From: JBJKPP01 sp046706145
Lineage (GTDB): Bacteria > Bacteroidota > Ignavibacteria > Ignavibacteriales > Ignavibacteriaceae
Direction: 5' to 3'
NCBI GenBank assembly: GCA_046706145.1
Contig: JBJKPP010000088.1
Location: 1-8,279 of the forward strand
DNA length: 8,279 bases
Under the pieces are notes generated by a model. The model did not search any database, was not told where the DNA came from, and saw only the letters and a program-made list of their open reading frames with translations. This document shows, one piece after another, positions 6,792-8,279 of the stretch. Made by a program: the position numbers and the translations under genes. The number at the start of each line of letters is the position of its first letter. Within the stretch, counting starts at the first letter, position 1.

Positions 6792-8279
6792 CCACTTTTA
6801 TTGACTTCCGTTATGCAAAAAAACTTTCCTCAGCGCTTCTATCTGGTTATCAACCTGAGGAAGAGAAAATGATATTTGATCCTTCAAAAAAGAATTATTT
6901 GGCAGTAGAATTTGTATCAGACTATTCAAAAAGAGACCTAATCGATTTACTAAACGCTGATGGTTTAGCCATAGCAAATATTCAAATCGAGGTTGATCAT
7001 TCAATCAGATTTATTCTCGCTTCAGGAAAAATTCTATTAAAAACCCCTCCAGGCTCACTTATTGGGAATGGTACCAGCAAACATATCTTCGGTTTTTGTT
7101 TATCTCAAAATAATGTTGGTTTTAAATTAGATGGAAGAATCTATGAAAGCAAATCAGCCTATTTCGAATTCAAGGAAAAGTTATTACTAGAAATCGAAGA
7201 TGATGATCGCACAATCAAAATTTTAGGCAAAGGCTCCGGGCGTGCAGAAAGATGGGCTGAGCTTTATTATAAACGTTCTACACCAAACGGTCTCGGCGTT
7301 GAAATTGTAATGGATTGGCATCATTTGAGATCAGGCATTCCACTAAATGGTACCCTGACGGCTGAAAAATTGATCGAATTAACAGACTTTCAATTACAGT
7401 TTAATTCTTATGTAATTGAAAAAGAGGAAGCACAAGTCTCAGATTTTGTAAAATTATTTTCTTCCTCTAAGAAACCTGATATTTCGCTGCATATTACTCC
7501 AACACTTTATACCCGTTTTAATCCTGACACATTAAACATCGGACTTTTTGTAAACGAATCTAAGAAAATTATTCCCGGAATTGTAGAACGATGCAATATG
7601 ATGGATTCCGTAATTGTTCCCACGACTTTTGTATCCGAAATCTACAAAAAGAATAAAGTTAAATGCCCGATTTATGTTGTGCCTCATGGAGTAGATTTAG
7701 ATTCTTACAAACCTGTTCCCAAAAGAAAAGCTCTTCCAGGCGGACGAGGATTTAACTTTTTAGCTGTCTCTACCTATGTAGAAAGAAAGAACATTCGACA
7801 TTTGGTTAGAGCTTTTTTAGAAGAGTTTAGAAAAAGTGAGGATGTTGCGCTCTTTTTATTACTGCGACCAGAATTTGGAACAACTCAATACAATGTTACC
7901 ATAGAATTTGATAATTGGGAAAAGAAGTACTTTCGGAGTAGTGCACCGATTTTATTGTCAACAGGCTACACTACAAGGGAAACACTACAAGATTTCTATG
8001 CAAATGCTAACACTTACGTAATGCCAAGCAATGAAGGCTTTGGTTTAACATTGTTGGAATCTCTTGCATCCGGGACACCGGCAATTGCACTCGACTATGG
8101 AGGGGTTAAAGATTTCATAAATAATAAAAACGGCTATTTAGTACCTCGAGGGAAATCTTTCATTTCAAAGGATATTGATTCAATCGCCTATATGGGAGAC
8201 TCATTTTATGAACCGGACATAAAGAAACTTCGTGCTGCAATGAGACAAGCTTTCGAAAATAGAGAGGAAGCACACAGAA
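6788..8279 (+). CDS. Family 4 glycosyltransferase with a long extra N-terminal region (3' end outside the window)
   Basis: The frame is open from ATG 6788 to the window end, giving 497 residues with no stop. Residues about 200-497 form a GT-B glycosyltransferase with a shortened N-lobe. NIGLFVNESKKIIPGIVERC (250-269) is followed by MDSVIVPTTFVSEIYKK and the lobe-joining VVPHGVDLDSY (297-307). The C-lobe starts FNFLAVSTYVERKN (322-335), where R333 and K334 would contact donor phosphate. SNEGFGLTLLESLASGTPAI (414-433) carries an intact E-x7-E motif, E416 and E424, and GGVKDFI follows. Residues 1 to about 195 match nothing I recognise. They alternate short hydrophobic strands with charged turns and look beta-rich, perhaps a carbohydrate-binding or sandwich domain. 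The start overlaps the upstream stop by 4 bases (ATGA) with GGGAG 9 bases before it. An enzyme acting on the same lipid-linked glycan is the simplest role; the donor is unknown. The C-terminus is missing, so any further domain is not visible. Confidence 0.85.
   Translation, partial: MTTFIDFRYAKKLSSALLSGYQPEEEKMIFDPSKKNYLAVEFVSDYSKRDLIDLLNADGLAIANIQIEVDHSIRFILASGKILLKTPPGSLIGNGTSKHIFGFCLSQNNVGFKLDGRIYESKSAYFEFKEKLLLEIEDDDRTIKILGKGSGRAERWAELYYKRSTPNGLGVEIVMDWHHLRSGIPLNGTLTAEKLIELTDFQLQFNSYVIEKEEAQVSDFVKLFSSSKKPDISLHITPTLYTRFNPDTLNIGLFVNESKKIIPGIVERCNMMDSVIVPTTFVSEIYKKNKVKCPIYVVPHGVDLDSYKPVPKRKALPGGRGFNFLAVSTYVERKNIRHLVRAFLEEFRKSEDVALFLLLRPEFGTTQYNVTIEFDNWEKKYFRSSAPILLSTGYTTRETLQDFYANANTYVMPSNEGFGLTLLESLASGTPAIALDYGGVKDFINNKNGYLVPRGKSFISKDIDSIAYMGDSFYEPDIKKLRAAMRQAFENREEAHR

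Noticed and set aside
6798..7004. Reverse-strand open frame at the start of the last gene
   Set aside because: The + strand frame is open from 6788 to the window end, has a ribosome-binding site, and leads into a clear GT4 domain.

Overview
The window is a gene-dense, AT-rich stretch of bacterial DNA with every gene on the + strand. It reads as an internal piece of a cell-surface polysaccharide (exopolysaccharide, capsule or O-antigen type) biosynthesis locus. Most starts lack a recognisable Shine-Dalgarno sequence, while two tightly coupled starts have one. AT richness with sparse ribosome-binding sites would fit the Bacteroidota/Ignavibacteria/Chlorobi side of the bacteria, but this is a weak inference and no marker gene settles it.

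Layout. The last 25 codons of an unidentified gene end at 78. An AT-rich intergenic region of 313 bases follows and probably holds the start of a new transcription unit. Then come a family-2 glycosyltransferase (392-1450, forced TTG start), a Wzx-like multi-spanning flippase (1505-2782), an HprK/PEPCK-like P-loop kinase (2775-3797, overlapping the flippase gene by 8 bases), a family-4 glycosyltransferase with unusual active-site residues (3898-5121), a two-domain nucleotidyltransferase-fold protein (5163-6791), and a second family-4 glycosyltransferase with a long extra N-terminal region. This last gene starts at 6788 in an ATGA overlap and is cut off by the window end at 8279.

How the genes fit together. 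The GT2 and the two GT4 enzymes would build an oligosaccharide on a lipid carrier at the inner face of the cytoplasmic membrane, and the flippase would move it across. No polymerase, ligase or chain-length regulator is visible, so the locus must extend beyond the window. The unexpected members are the HprK-like kinase and the nucleotidyltransferase-fold protein, neither of which is a standard assembly enzyme. HprK-related kinases and nucleotidyltransferase-fold proteins are known to occur together in some exopolysaccharide and peptide-modification loci, but their substrates are not established. Here both are embedded by overlap or close spacing among the sugar-transfer genes, which suggests an accessory modification or regulatory step.

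The strongest new observations are that the nucleotidyltransferase-fold protein looks like an internal duplication with one domain that keeps its acidic motif and one that has lost it, and that the last glycosyltransferase carries about 200 residues of unrecognised sequence ahead of a shortened GT-B fold.
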